47,281 bases of DNA from a virus, in IMG/VR virus record IMGVR_UViG_3300005753_000031, positions 1-47,281 of that record; one strand, given 5' to 3'. The stretch's first letter is position 1. Every line of letters starts with the position of its first letter. The translations under genes and the position numbers were made by a program. Positions 14,829 to 22,994 of this stretch are shown here, one piece after another. The notes beneath the pieces were generated by a model. That model was not told the DNA's origin. It saw only the letters and a program-made list of their open reading frames with translations, and searched no databases.

Positions 14829-15482
14829 ATGGCTAAATTACCAAGTAGTTTTAAACGCAAAGACCACGGCAAGATGCGCGACTTTAGTGCGATACCTAAA
14901 GGAGAATATATTGCCAAGATAATAGAAAGTGATTACAAGGCAAACAGTAAAAAAACTGGACACTTCCTTACACTAACACTTGAGGTTCAGAACAAAGAGC
15001 ATAAGGGTCACAAAATTTTTGCTACCTTAAATTTAGACAATCCTAGTGAACTTGCTATTCAAATTGCAAATGACGAGTTTGCAACCATACTAGACGCTTG
15101 TGGTAAAAAAACTGTTAAGGACAGTAAGGAACTACACAACATTTTAATGATTGTTACATTGGGTGTTGACAAAGACGATAAAAATGTAATTAAAATGTAT
15201 GATGCAATGGAAGAAGATTCACATGAAGATGAAGATGAAGATGAAGACCCTGTGGACGATGATGATGAAGATAAAGATGACGATGATGACGATGATGCGG
15301 TTACGCCTGAACAAGTTATCAAGTTAGCTAAAAAGTTCAAGGAATTAACTGATGGCAAAACAATGAAAAAAGTTATTAAAGAATATGACATCAAGAAGAT
15401 TGCTGAAATTAAAGACCTTGATGAAGATGATTTAGAAAGCCTCAAGGAAGATTTAGAAGATGAAATTGAAGACGCAGGATAA
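14829..15482 (+). CDS. DUF669 protein, likely single-strand DNA-binding
   Basis: The N-terminal 110 residues match DUF669: FSAIPKGEYIAKIIESDYKANSKKTGHFLTLTLEV and FATLNLDNPSELAIQIAND. A long acidic linker follows (about 130-157, mostly Asp/Glu), then a Lys/Glu-rich C-terminal domain. Such proteins are SSB-like partners of Sak4 annealing ATPases. The acidic tract resembles the acidic tips by which SSBs recruit partners but is internal here. Confidence 0.75.
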   Translation: MAKLPSSFKRKDHGKMRDFSAIPKGEYIAKIIESDYKANSKKTGHFLTLTLEVQNKEHKGHKIFATLNLDNPSELAIQIANDEFATILDACGKKTVKDSKELHNILMIVTLGVDKDDKNVIKMYDAMEEDSHEDEDEDEDPVDDDDEDKDDDDDDDAVTPEQVIKLAKKFKELTDGKTMKKVIKEYDIKKIAEIKDLDEDDLESLKEDLEDEIEDAG

Positions 15483-15489
15483 TAATAAC

Positions 15490-15505
15490 GGCACAAGGAC
15501 GTGCC
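15490..15505 (+). other. Small hairpin with AAGGAC loop
   Basis: GGCAC, AAGGAC and GTGCC form a five-base-pair stem with a six-base loop, just after the DUF669 stop. The identical hexaloop occurs in the terminator at 32577-32594. The weak following T stretch (AACTTTAAATT) makes it at most a partial terminator. Confidence 0.35.
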
Positions 15506-15516
15506 AACTTTAAATT

Positions 15517-15681
15517 ATGAAATATAGTAATATAGAATTAAAAGAAATGTGTATAAGAATAAAAAAGTCATACATAGGAAATGACTTGAGATTCACAACT
15601 TTTATGCACACTCTACAAATTAAATCAGGCAAGAGCCTAGAATTTATAAAGAGGTTTATAGATGGCTATCATCCCCGTTAA
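15517..15681 (+). CDS. Small basic protein (54 residues)
   Basis: MKYSNIELKEMCIRIKKSYI begins a basic, helical peptide that overlaps the nuclease gene by 20 bases. The ribosome site is poor. No family recognised. It lies inside the recombination set, so it might be a small cofactor of the nuclease or helicase. Confidence 0.45.
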   Translation: MKYSNIELKEMCIRIKKSYIGNDLRFTTFMHTLQIKSGKSLEFIKRFIDGYHPR

Positions 15682-16537
15682 TAAGAAAACAACTGAATAT
15701 CAAATTGAATCTAAACAGTATGGTGGAAATCCACGAAACTATTTAGGTATGAGCGGAATAGGAAACGAATGTCTCCGTGCTCAATGGTTCAGTTGGAGAT
15801 GGGCGACTAAAAGTAAAGTCATTGCTAGAGTCAATAGAATTTTTGGGCGTGGTCATGCGGAAGAAGCTAGTGTTATAAAAGACTTAAATGGCGTTGGAAT
15901 AAAAGTATTCAGAAGAACTAGTGGAAAAATTGTTGCTCTTACAGGAAAGATTGGAGAAGTGCAAGAAACGCTATATGGATTTGAAAACCATGCAAAGGGG
16001 CATCCCGATGGTAGACTACTAGGAGTAATAGAATCACCTAAAACAGAACACTTGTTAGAAATAAAAACAATGAAGGATAGCAAGTTTGAGCAATTATGTA
16101 AGGCGACAACCGTGCATGATTACGGAGAAGGATTAAGAAAAACATTCTTAGGTTACTTCGGTCAGGTAACACGATACATGGACAAAATGAAATTGAAACG
16201 CACCCTATTTGTAGCAACCAATAAAGACACACAAGCACGGAAGTACATAAGAATAAAATTAGACAAAACCTATGCAATGGTGCTAAGAGAAAGAGAAGAA
16301 AATATTGTAACAAGTGAAAGACCACCAGTTAAAAGATTCACGCCAGACCATTTCAAATGTACATGGTGCAATCACCATCAAATGTGTCACTATGACAAGA
16401 CTCCAGAACGAAATTGCAGAACTTGTGTTCGTGCAGACGTATTGTCAAATGGAAAATGGAATTGCTCTATTAGGAATAAAAGAATTTCAACAGTTAGGCA
16501 ATTAAAAGGCTGTATTAGTTATAAGAGATTATTTTAA
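15662..16537 (+). CDS. PDDEXK nuclease, RecB/Cas4-like
   Basis: A phage exonuclease of the RecB-like PDDEXK fold. Active-site motifs are in order: GRGHAEE (about 62-68), GHPDGRLLGV (Asp, about 116), HLLEIKTMK (Glu-x-Lys, about 135) and GYFGQVTRYM. The C-terminus has Cys clusters (CTWCNHHQMCH, then CRTC) that could bind zinc or an Fe-S cluster, as in Cas4-like nucleases. It follows the Sak4/DUF669 genes and precedes a RadD-like helicase, so it probably makes recombinogenic ends. Confidence 0.75.
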   Translation: MAIIPVNKKTTEYQIESKQYGGNPRNYLGMSGIGNECLRAQWFSWRWATKSKVIARVNRIFGRGHAEEASVIKDLNGVGIKVFRRTSGKIVALTGKIGEVQETLYGFENHAKGHPDGRLLGVIESPKTEHLLEIKTMKDSKFEQLCKATTVHDYGEGLRKTFLGYFGQVTRYMDKMKLKRTLFVATNKDTQARKYIRIKLDKTYAMVLREREENIVTSERPPVKRFTPDHFKCTWCNHHQMCHYDKTPERNCRTCVRADVLSNGKWNCSIRNKRISTVRQLKGCISYKRLF

Positions 16538-18195
16538 TGGAGAAGAAACCAAGATACTATCAGAGCAGAGGTACAAAAAAAATTTGTGCTAGCCTAATGA
16601 AGGGTCACAATCCAGTTGGGGCATTTCCAACTGCTAGTGGTAAAAGTCTAGTACTGTGCATGTTAACTGATAAATATTTAAGTCTAAATATAGATAGAGA
16701 TGTTCTGATACTCTCTCATGAAAGTGGCATACTAGAACAAGACCTTAAGGCATTAGAGGAGTATTTTGAGGAAATAGAAATAGGCTTGTACAGTGCCGGA
16801 CTAGGCAGCAAGAAAATACAAAAAATTACAGTGGCAGGCGTACAGTCGGTATGGAAAAAGCCGGAGCTATTTGAAAACGTTGGCCTAGTAATAATAGATG
16901 AAGCACACCTAGTGAATACAAAAGACTCTGGAATGTACAGGTGCTTTTTAAGCAACATAAAAGCTCAGTGTGTGGGTCTAACAGCAACACCATTTAGATT
17001 ATCAGACGGTTACATATACGAAGGTGAAACAGCACTGTTTAACAACCTAGCATACGATTTAACAAGTACTGTAAATTATAATAAATTAGTTAGACGTGGT
17101 TACTTAAGCAAGATGTTTAGTATTGGAACAAAACTAAAGCTAGACACCAATAAGCTACCAAAGCAGGGTGGAGACTTCAAAGAAAGCGCAATGTCAAAAA
17201 GATTCAATACCGAGGCAATAACAGAAATTGCATGTACGGAAATGACAATGGCAATTAATGAAAGAAACCTAAAGAAAATATTAATATTTGCAATAGATAT
17301 AGAACACGCTGAAAATATAGCTAGGAAAATGAATCAGAACGGAATTAAAACGATTGCAATACATTCAAAGTCAAGTGAAAATAAAGGCTCTCTAATTAAA
17401 AAATTCAAGGGCAACTTATATCGGTGTGCTGTTAACGTTCAAATGCTTACTACTGGCCTAGACATTCCGGAAATAGACTTACTAGGAATATTGCGCCCAA
17501 CCATGTCCCCCTCATTACACGTACAAATTCTTGGAAGGCTAGGTCGGCCATTGTTCGCCAGCGGATATGATATTACTATTAAAAAAGAGAGGCTAAAAGC
17601 AATAGCTAACGGTGGTAAGCCGTGTGGATTTGTAATGGACTTTGCAAAGAATATATCTAGGCTTGGACCAATTAACGACGTACATGTTGCAGAAAAGAAA
17701 ACTAAAAAAGGTGGTGGTGAAGCAATAATGAAGGTTTGCCCCAAATGTAAAACTGAACATTTTGCAGTAGTTAAAAAGTGTAGTTTTTGTGGGCATGAAT
17801 TTGTATTCAAAACAAAATTATCGGCAGAATCAGAAGGTGGAGATGTTATTGCAAAAAAGCCAAGAAAGGTCGTTACTGTCGTTCCTACAGGAACATGGCT
17901 AGATTTGGAAAAAATAGAATATAGCATACATTCTAAGAAAGGGAAGGTTTCTTCACTAAGGGTTAGATATCAATCTGGAATTCTAGTTTTCGATAAATAC
18001 ATATGCATTGACCACGGTCCAAGACCAAGGTCAATTGCGAAAAATTGGATAAAGCTCCATATGGAAGAAAATGTTAGAAAACCTAAGAATTTAAGAGAAC
18101 TGTATATGTGCAGAAATGATTTGAAAATTCCTAAAAGAATTCATGTTGCAAAAGGAAGCATGAAATTTTATGAAATCGTTAATTATGAATTTTAG
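16537..18195 (+). CDS. RadD-like superfamily 2 DNA helicase
   Basis: A 552-residue SF2 helicase. Visible motifs are YQ (8-9), PTASGKS (31-37), VIIDEAH (about 125), LTATPFR (about 150), MLTTGLDIPE (about 305) and QILGRLGRP (about 329), followed by a four-Cys zinc knuckle (CPKC...CSFC, about 400). This order, with the zinc motif after the helicase core, matches RadD. It starts on the stop of the nuclease gene. Role: remodelling of recombination or replication intermediates. Confidence 0.85.
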   Translation: MEKKPRYYQSRGTKKICASLMKGHNPVGAFPTASGKSLVLCMLTDKYLSLNIDRDVLILSHESGILEQDLKALEEYFEEIEIGLYSAGLGSKKIQKITVAGVQSVWKKPELFENVGLVIIDEAHLVNTKDSGMYRCFLSNIKAQCVGLTATPFRLSDGYIYEGETALFNNLAYDLTSTVNYNKLVRRGYLSKMFSIGTKLKLDTNKLPKQGGDFKESAMSKRFNTEAITEIACTEMTMAINERNLKKILIFAIDIEHAENIARKMNQNGIKTIAIHSKSSENKGSLIKKFKGNLYRCAVNVQMLTTGLDIPEIDLLGILRPTMSPSLHVQILGRLGRPLFASGYDITIKKERLKAIANGGKPCGFVMDFAKNISRLGPINDVHVAEKKTKKGGGEAIMKVCPKCKTEHFAVVKKCSFCGHEFVFKTKLSAESEGGDVIAKKPRKVVTVVPTGTWLDLEKIEYSIHSKKGKVSSLRVRYQSGILVFDKYICIDHGPRPRSIAKNWIKLHMEENVRKPKNLRELYMCRNDLKIPKRIHVAKGSMKFYEIVNYEF

Positions 18196-18289
18196 CTGAA
18201 ATTTGCTCAAAAGTACTATTTAGCCAATAATAGCACCCAGTATAAACAACGGCTTACAAATATGTGGTTTCCTACCAAATTTGGCCTAC

Positions 18290-18308
18290 TTGTACACTTT
18301 TTGTACAA
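18290..18308. promoter_or_regulatory. Inverted repeat TTGTACA-N5-TGTACAA
   Basis: A perfect 7-base inverted repeat after the helicase gene, followed by TTATATTTT. It could be a weak terminator for the recombination operon or an operator for the promoter-like sequences downstream. Confidence 0.4.
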
Positions 18309-18389
18309 TTATATTTTATAAATGCCTTTAAAAACAATAACTTAAAAACTTGCAATAGCTGCATTTTGGTGTATCTTTAAACTATGTAT

Positions 18390-18449
18390 AGCAACACCCC
18401 AAGCGGTACACTATATATAATGCAAACAGCAACATCCACAGCGATACGC
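18390..18449. repeat. Pair of 22-base direct repeats (iteron-like)
   Basis: AGCAACA-YCC-n2-AGCG-R-TAC-R-C occurs at 18390-18411 and 18428-18449, matching at 17 of 22 positions, start to start 38 bases. A perfect TATAAT lies between them. Iteron-like spacing would suit an origin or an activator site. Confidence 0.4.
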
Positions 18450-18731
18450 TTATTAGCATTCAGGTAACGAGCCGAACGAAACTAGTGATTAGGATTAAGG
18501 CGTAAGAAATCTCCGTAAGGAATTCAGCAAACTCCGAAAATTAAGAATGTTTCCACCGCTACTCGCCATACCTAGCAAAAGTAAAACTGGAAGATTACAA
18601 ACTGAATTTACAAAAGTTTCTGAAAACGAAAAATAATAATTCTAAATATTGTAATGATTTATCGGTAGTTTAGCAGACTACGAAAAATATTAAACTTTCA
18701 AATTACCTCTGGCAAATACAAACAAGGAAAA

Positions 18732-18774
18732 TTCAACACTAAGTTGAATTGTGGATAGAACACTATCTACAATT
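18732..18774 (+). other. Two adjoining hairpins in the leader of the DUF2786-like gene
   Basis: TTCAAC/GTTGAA (18732-18748) is followed by a 12-bp stem, AATTGTGGATAG/CTATCTACAATT (18747-18774), with one G-U pair and an AACA loop. They share two bases, so they compete. No T tract follows. The gene start lies 29 bases downstream. Confidence 0.5.
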
Positions 18775-18802
18775 TAATTTCAAATCAAAACTGGAAAATA
18801 AA

Positions 18803-19486
18803 ATGAAAATAAATCACGAAAAAATATTATTGAAAATAAAGAAATTACTGGCATTGTCTGAAAGTAGCAATATAAATGAAGCCGCTTCAGCAACTTCAAT
18901 GGCTTCAAAGATGATGACAAAATACAATATAGAACTTTCAGATACAATATTAAATGAAAGCAATGAAAATATTTCTGAGGAAACTATAAAACAAAAGTCC
19001 GTGCGTAATATACCAAAATGGAAACAATGGATTGCAATAGCAGCAGGAGAATTATACGAATGCAAAACAAGAATAATTCAAAATGAGTATGGTTTAAGTC
19101 TTTCAGTACTGGGCTTTAAACAAGATGTTCAAATGGCAATATGGACATATGAATATTTAGAAAATGAAATAAACCGCTTATGTGGAGAAGAGATTAAGGT
19201 TGATAAATTAACCGGCAGGCTAGCAACACAATTTAAACGTTCATTTAAAAGAGCAGCTTCTTCTGCAATTTATAGCAAGATAAAAAAAATGATTATAGAA
19301 AAAAATACTTCTTATGAAGCGAGTGGTTGTAAGGGGCTCGTTATTTCAAAAGAGAAGATGATTGCTGAAAAATTTGGTAAAATTGAATACAAAAAACAAA
19401 GGAATAGCCTAAAATATGAAGCTTACGCGCATTCAAGAGGACATGCAGCAGGTTCAAATATAAACATAAACGTTAAACTTAAATAA
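18803..19486 (+). CDS. DUF2786-like protein
   Basis: The 227 residues begin with a helical segment typical of DUF2786 (ILLKIKKLLALSESSNINEAASATSMASKMMTKYNIE). A middle domain with WKQWIAIAAGELYECKTR follows, then a basic C-terminal part. Biochemical role unknown. I chose the ATG at 18803 after AAAACTGGAAAA; an in-frame start at 18749 would lie inside the leader hairpin. Confidence 0.65.
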   Translation: MKINHEKILLKIKKLLALSESSNINEAASATSMASKMMTKYNIELSDTILNESNENISEETIKQKSVRNIPKWKQWIAIAAGELYECKTRIIQNEYGLSLSVLGFKQDVQMAIWTYEYLENEINRLCGEEIKVDKLTGRLATQFKRSFKRAASSAIYSKIKKMIIEKNTSYEASGCKGLVISKEKMIAEKFGKIEYKKQRNSLKYEAYAHSRGHAAGSNININVKLK

Positions 19487-19504
19487 ATATACTAGGAGAA
19501 TAAT

Positions 19505-19624
19505 ATGATAACTATGAAAAATATTTATACACTGGAAGAAGTTACCTTTTCCTTATCTGACAGAATAGCAGTTCTTTACTTCTACAATAACATTCAATTT
19601 AGAATAACATCTGTTTCACTTTAA
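19505..19624 (+). CDS. Small early protein (39 residues)
   Basis: AGGAGA lies six bases before the ATG. The peptide starts MITMKNIYTLEEVTFSLSDR and has a hydrophobic, aromatic middle (IAVLYFYNNIQF). No family recognised. The strong ribosome site and tight packing support it. Confidence 0.45.
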   Translation: MITMKNIYTLEEVTFSLSDRIAVLYFYNNIQFRITSVSL

Positions 19625-19651
19625 CCTAAAAATAAAACTGGAGATAATAAA

Positions 19652-19804
19652 ATGAACATGATTGAATTAAAAGAAACATTAAGAAAACAATGCCAAGTTA
19701 ATCATGAAACGGTCATTGCAATAAAAACATTAAGACGCTTTAATAATGAGAACAATATTATAGAGGCAATGCAAGTTCCGCACATTAAAAGAAGGGGGAA
19801 TTAA
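19652..19804 (+). CDS. Small early protein (50 residues)
   Basis: It follows an AAAACTGGAGA leader. The basic, helical sequence (LKETLRKQCQVNHETVIAIK) ends with HIKRRGN. The stop lies one base before the next ATG. No family recognised. Confidence 0.5.
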   Translation: MNMIELKETLRKQCQVNHETVIAIKTLRRFNNENNIIEAMQVPHIKRRGN

Positions 19805-19805
19805 A

Positions 19806-20174
19806 ATGGGTATTAAAATAGATTTTCAAAAAACATATAAAGAACGAGTAGATGACAGGGTTAATAGAAGAGTTCTAACTATTTCATATTCTTTTATATT
19901 CCTAATACTTACCATTCTTATAGTTGCCAACATTAATCCTGCAAAAAAAGACAGTGATGCAGTTGTGGCTGCAAAAGTTTTAAACATTGTTAGCCTAAAC
20001 ATAAGAAGCGGTTCAAGAGAGCCGCTAATTTACGACCTTGAATATATAGTGCCAGCACTTGCCAAGCACGATTTTACAACGGCAGATTATTATGCTGCAA
20101 ATATATACTTTAAAAAGAATCCAAAATTAATTAGATATAAAAATGGACATTATTCAGCGAGGTTGATTAGATGA
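19806..20174 (+). CDS. Early membrane protein, one TM segment (122 residues)
   Basis: A cytoplasmic basic start (KTYKERVDDRVNRRVLTIS) precedes one membrane span (about 27-45, SFIFLILTILIVAN). A soluble, probably periplasmic part with two Tyr-rich stretches follows. A GGGGG ribosome site lies just upstream. No family recognised. A membrane role in early infection is plausible. Confidence 0.6.
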   Translation: MGIKIDFQKTYKERVDDRVNRRVLTISYSFIFLILTILIVANINPAKKDSDAVVAAKVLNIVSLNIRSGSREPLIYDLEYIVPALAKHDFTTADYYAANIYFKKNPKLIRYKNGHYSARLIR

Positions 20175-20353
20175 GAAATTTAAATTTTAAATTAAAATTA
20201 AAATTATATTGTTCAACCACTGGAATATATTTATCAGAACTGGTTCCGGAGGAAATAGCGTATGACATGCTACTTGAGCAAGAACTAAATCACCCTAGAA
20301 TGGATTTTGAAGTGCATGACCATTATGGTAATCCAATTGATTATGAGAATTAG
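20171..20353 (+). CDS. Small early protein (60 residues)
   Basis: ATGA overlap with the membrane-protein gene. The sequence is basic at the start (MRNLNFKLKLKLYCS) and acidic later (EVHDHYGNPIDYEN). No family recognised. Confidence 0.55.
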   Translation: MRNLNFKLKLKLYCSTTGIYLSELVPEEIAYDMLLEQELNHPRMDFEVHDHYGNPIDYEN

Positions 20354-20355
20354 CC

Positions 20356-20622
20356 ATGAAGACTATTATTAAAGATGGGAATATACAGACTGTTTTTTAT
20401 AATGACGAGGACCCCAGTATAGGAGAAATTCAAAAGCTTGTTGGTGGTTATGCAGGACACATATATTGGAAAGATTCCGTGGTTGTATTTGACGAACGCG
20501 GTATAGAAAAAAATTATGAATATAATTTAAAAGCTTCTGCTATCGTTGGAATCGGTCTAGTTGGTAACGTTGGAATTATCGCATTTGATAAATTCCTACC
20601 AGATGGAGAAACATTGCAATGA
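20356..20622 (+). CDS. DUF3846-like protein (88 residues)
   Basis: The pattern IQKLVGGYAGHIYW...VVFDERG...YNLKASAIVGIGLVGNVGII resembles DUF3846, a small phage family with a conserved LVGG and a late I-x-G-x-x-x-x-x-G segment. Function unknown. It starts two bases after the previous stop and overlaps the next start (ATGA). Confidence 0.55.
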   Translation: MKTIIKDGNIQTVFYNDEDPSIGEIQKLVGGYAGHIYWKDSVVVFDERGIEKNYEYNLKASAIVGIGLVGNVGIIAFDKFLPDGETLQ

Positions 20623-20765
20623 AAAATAAGAGAAATTATAAGGCTCTAATAACAATTGGATGTTTTTTAGCAGGTACTCCAATGCCTCCAAAGCTTGCTA
20701 GGGAAATAGTTTATGTTAGCGCATTAATAATAATGGATGAAGAATTCATAAGGAAAGCTTCATGA
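20619..20765 (+). CDS. Small early protein (48 residues)
   Basis: The start is fused to the previous stop (ATGA) and the stop to the next start (ATGA). Basic N-terminus (MKNKRNYKALITIGCFLAG), then Pro-rich (TPMPPKLAREIV) and a short hydrophobic segment. No family recognised. Confidence 0.5.
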   Translation: MKNKRNYKALITIGCFLAGTPMPPKLAREIVYVSALIIMDEEFIRKAS

Positions 20766-21037
20766 GCGCAATACAAAAAGAAGCACTAGTGAAAATGTGT
20801 GGAGTATGGCTATGTATAACAGATGGAGATTCCACAAGGATTGTATTTTGGTCTCAAATTTTAGGGTGCAAGATCATGCAGCTTAAACTTGAAATAGAAA
20901 AAACAAAATATTTAGTAAACAATAAAACGGGAAGGAAACATAATGATGTTTTTCTTGAAACCCTATATGATGAAGTTAAACATTTGCCTATTGAAAATAT
21001 AAAATCCCTGTTTAATAAAATGAGGAAAGAAAAGTAA
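20762..21037 (+). CDS. Early protein of unknown function (91 residues)
   Basis: No family recognised. N-terminal aromatic/Cys segment (MCGVWLCITDGDSTRIVFW), then a Lys/Glu-rich helical region. Overlaps the previous stop by four bases. One of the few GATC sites of the genome lies here (20872). Confidence 0.55.
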   Translation: MSAIQKEALVKMCGVWLCITDGDSTRIVFWSQILGCKIMQLKLEIEKTKYLVNNKTGRKHNDVFLETLYDEVKHLPIENIKSLFNKMRKEK

Positions 21038-21060
21038 TACAAACAAAACTGGAGAAATAA

Positions 21061-21297
21061 ATGAGCACAATTAAAAAAGAAATCAAAACAATGAATAGCA
21101 TTATAGATGAAATGTCTGAACTATACTTTAGTTTAAAGAATGATAAAACAAGTATACGCAAGGCAGGAGAAATGGCTAACATGGCAGGTAAGGTTATAGG
21201 AGCTACAAAAATTAACATGATGGCAAAGATTTTATCTATAAAGGAAAAATCTGTTGATGGAAAAATTAAAATAGTTAATCCTAAGCAGGGAGATTAA
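21061..21297 (+). CDS. Small helical early protein (78 residues)
   Basis: It follows an AAAACTGGAGAA leader. A charged helical N-terminal half (TIKKEIKTMNSIIDEMSELY) is followed by a Met-rich amphipathic stretch (MANMAGKVIGATKINMMAKI). The pattern is DNA-binding-like, but no family was recognised. Confidence 0.55.
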   Translation: MSTIKKEIKTMNSIIDEMSELYFSLKNDKTSIRKAGEMANMAGKVIGATKINMMAKILSIKEKSVDGKIKIVNPKQGD

Positions 21298-21298
21298 A

Positions 21299-21586
21299 AT
21301 GAATAAATTAATAGTATTAGCTTTACTAGCATACATAGCTATAGGTAATGTAAACGCACAGGAAGTCAAGATAACATTGGGAATGGGAACACCAATTTTT
21401 AATGCAGACATCTATAGTTCTAATGGAAAAATATGGAGCACGGGAGACGCTGTCGGTTCTTTAATCATAACCATTCCAACAAACTATGTTGACCTTTCCG
21501 TGTGGCATCATTCCCTAATACCAGATTTATACGACTTTGGTGTAACAGGTTTTTCAATATCAAAAACCTTTACTTTTAATTTATAG
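21299..21586 (+). CDS. Early secreted protein with beta-barrel-like end
   Basis: A clear signal peptide (about 1-20, cleavage after GNVNA) precedes a beta-strand-rich 75-residue mature part. Its last strand ends SKTFTFNL, like an outer-membrane beta signal. Secreted early phage proteins often mask receptors or block superinfection; this is inference. It starts two bases after the previous stop. Confidence 0.6.
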   Translation: MNKLIVLALLAYIAIGNVNAQEVKITLGMGTPIFNADIYSSNGKIWSTGDAVGSLIITIPTNYVDLSVWHHSLIPDLYDFGVTGFSISKTFTFNL

Positions 21587-21597
21587 GAGAAAATAAA

Positions 21598-21717
21598 ATG
21601 AAATTTTTATTATTCGCAATAGCATTAGTCTCATTATTATTTGGTCAGATTATTGTTGCATCTGTATTATTTAGCTCTGCGGCAATTATTGAAACTTTAA
21701 ATAAAAGTGGAGGTTAG
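21598..21717 (+). CDS. Small membrane or secreted peptide (39 residues)
   Basis: MKFLLFAIALVSLLFGQIIV and the residues after it form one long hydrophobic segment. GGAG lies about eight bases before the ATG. Placed right after the secreted-protein gene, it may be its partner or an independent membrane toxin-like peptide. No family recognised. Confidence 0.5.
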   Translation: MKFLLFAIALVSLLFGQIIVASVLFSSAAIIETLNKSGG

Positions 21718-21718
21718 A

Positions 21719-21901
21719 ATGTCACAAGCAATTCAAACAATAAATAATTGGACAGAAAAAGAACTAATTAGTTTTTCAAGAAATTACAAGGTTATGGAAG
21801 AGCAACATGGTGATTATATAATAGTTAAATTAATTGAATTGGCAGAAATGGGAGATTGCGAATTTAATGAAAATCTAGGAGGAGACCAACAAGCACAATA
21901 G
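21719..21901 (+). CDS. Small early protein (60 residues)
   Basis: GGAGG lies at the end of the previous gene, six bases before the ATG at 21719; an upstream in-frame start at 21707 lies inside that site. The sequence is acidic and helical (WTEKELISFSRNYKVMEEQH). No family recognised. Confidence 0.55.
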   Translation: MSQAIQTINNWTEKELISFSRNYKVMEEQHGDYIIVKLIELAEMGDCEFNENLGGDQQAQ

Positions 21902-21986
21902 TAACCAATGAAAGAACATGCTAAATAGAAATTTGCTTTAATACTTTTAAAACTGTAAAATAATCATACTAAAACTGGAGAACAAA

Positions 21987-22172
21987 ATGAAAAGATTGAC
22001 TTTGAAGTCCGCCAATAGTAAGGAGTGTATGAGATTTGGAGAAAAAATGGTAAGAGAAGGAGAGAGGATCATTAAAATGGCAGAAAGGGCTTTAAAGATG
22101 GAGCCATCTATTGGAGAAGAAATTGAAATCATAAATATAGAAAAAATAGAAAGAACAAGTAAGGCAAACTAA
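21987..22172 (+). CDS. Small basic early protein (61 residues)
   Basis: It follows an AAAACTGGAGAA leader. The sequence is Lys/Glu/Met-rich and helical (MRFGEKMVREGERIIKMAER). No family recognised; possibly a nucleic-acid or host-factor binder. Confidence 0.5.
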   Translation: MKRLTLKSANSKECMRFGEKMVREGERIIKMAERALKMEPSIGEEIEIINIEKIERTSKAN

Positions 22173-22199
22173 AACTAACTAAAAACTGGAGAATACAAC

Positions 22200-22976
22200 A
22201 TGAAATTTTTAATCAATAGCGAATTTGAAATCGTAATGAAAGGTGATGCAATCAATAGTGACAAACTTGACGATTCAGAATTTATTTATGAAACTGGAGG
22301 AAAAACAAAATTAACAATTAACCAACTAAATGAAATTGCCGAAGCCAATGGCGTAAAAATAAAAGGCAAGAAAGTTTCAGAACTTTCTAAATCACTTGAT
22401 GAAAAACTAACTAAAATTAAAAACATTCCGGAGAAAAAGGAAATGACAGATTCAGAAAAAGTTATAAAAATTGTTGAAGCAGGATTTAAAGCGGAAAAAG
22501 AAGAAGACGATATTTTAATTGAAATTGTTAAATCAGGCATTGGTTTCAAGGATGCAATGAAACGAATGAAAGTCGCAATGATTGAACTTGGATTATCTGT
22601 ATCCAGTAAAGACCGTTACGAAAAAGCAGCTTCAATTATGGATGATGAAGATTTTGAGCCAGAAAATTATGATGATGTTCTTGAAATGGTAGCTCAAATT
22701 TCTAAAGATATTAACAGTACAAGCGAAAGTCAAGCATTAAAAGAAATTCGTAAATATTGTAAAGCAAATACAATTGAACTTCCGAAGAAAGTTAAAATCA
22801 AATCTTCTCCTTTTGCAGTTCGCGCAATTGCTTGGATGATTTTAAATCACGATTCATCTGCTGAAGATTTTATTGAAGCTTTTGAAAATGATAAAGAAAA
22901 ACTTGTAGCTCAATGGTCAGAAAAATTTGACGGAGCTAAAGTGGAAGTTGAAAAAATGGAAAAAGCTGCTGAATAA
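22200..22976 (+). CDS. Charged helical early protein (258 residues)
   Basis: No family recognised. The N-terminus has short strands. Residues about 55-95 look like a small SAP/LEM-like helical segment (LTINQLNEIAEANGVKIKGK), followed by Glu/Lys-rich helices to the end. The repeated hydrophobic spacing suggests a helical bundle. It follows an AAAAACTGGAGAA leader and is followed by a strong hairpin, so it probably ends a transcription unit. Confidence 0.6.
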   Translation: MKFLINSEFEIVMKGDAINSDKLDDSEFIYETGGKTKLTINQLNEIAEANGVKIKGKKVSELSKSLDEKLTKIKNIPEKKEMTDSEKVIKIVEAGFKAEKEEDDILIEIVKSGIGFKDAMKRMKVAMIELGLSVSSKDRYEKAASIMDDEDFEPENYDDVLEMVAQISKDINSTSESQALKEIRKYCKANTIELPKKVKIKSSPFAVRAIAWMILNHDSSAEDFIEAFENDKEKLVAQWSEKFDGAKVEVEKMEKAAE

Positions 22977-22994
22977 AGCAATTTAAGCCCATAT

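Larger units (their letters stand above)
18196..18802 (+). other. 607-bp gene-free, structured region (origin, leader or RNA candidate)
   Basis: No convincing gene on either strand. It contains, in order: an inverted repeat TTGTACA-N5-TGTACAA (18290-18308); a promoter-like AACTTGCAAT decamer shared with 13.2 kb; a perfect TATAAT in CTATATATAAT (about 18411-18421) also shared with the 13.15-kb promoter; and two 22-base direct repeats (18390-18411 and 18428-18449). A long stretch without clear motifs follows, then hairpins just before the next gene. An AAAACTGGA element with no gene after it lies at about 18580. Confidence 0.5.

Noticed and set aside
17439-17927. 162-codon minus-strand frame opposite the RadD-like helicase
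   Set aside because: It lies wholly antisense to a gene with clear motifs; its product is Ser/Phe/Leu-rich as expected of a shadow. The same holds for the other frames antisense to known genes, such as 26279-26704 and 15059-15496.
18196-18802. tRNA or tmRNA gene in the gene-free region
   Set aside because: No cloverleaf with a T-loop consensus (GGTTCRA) was found; the hairpins do not fit a tRNA layout.
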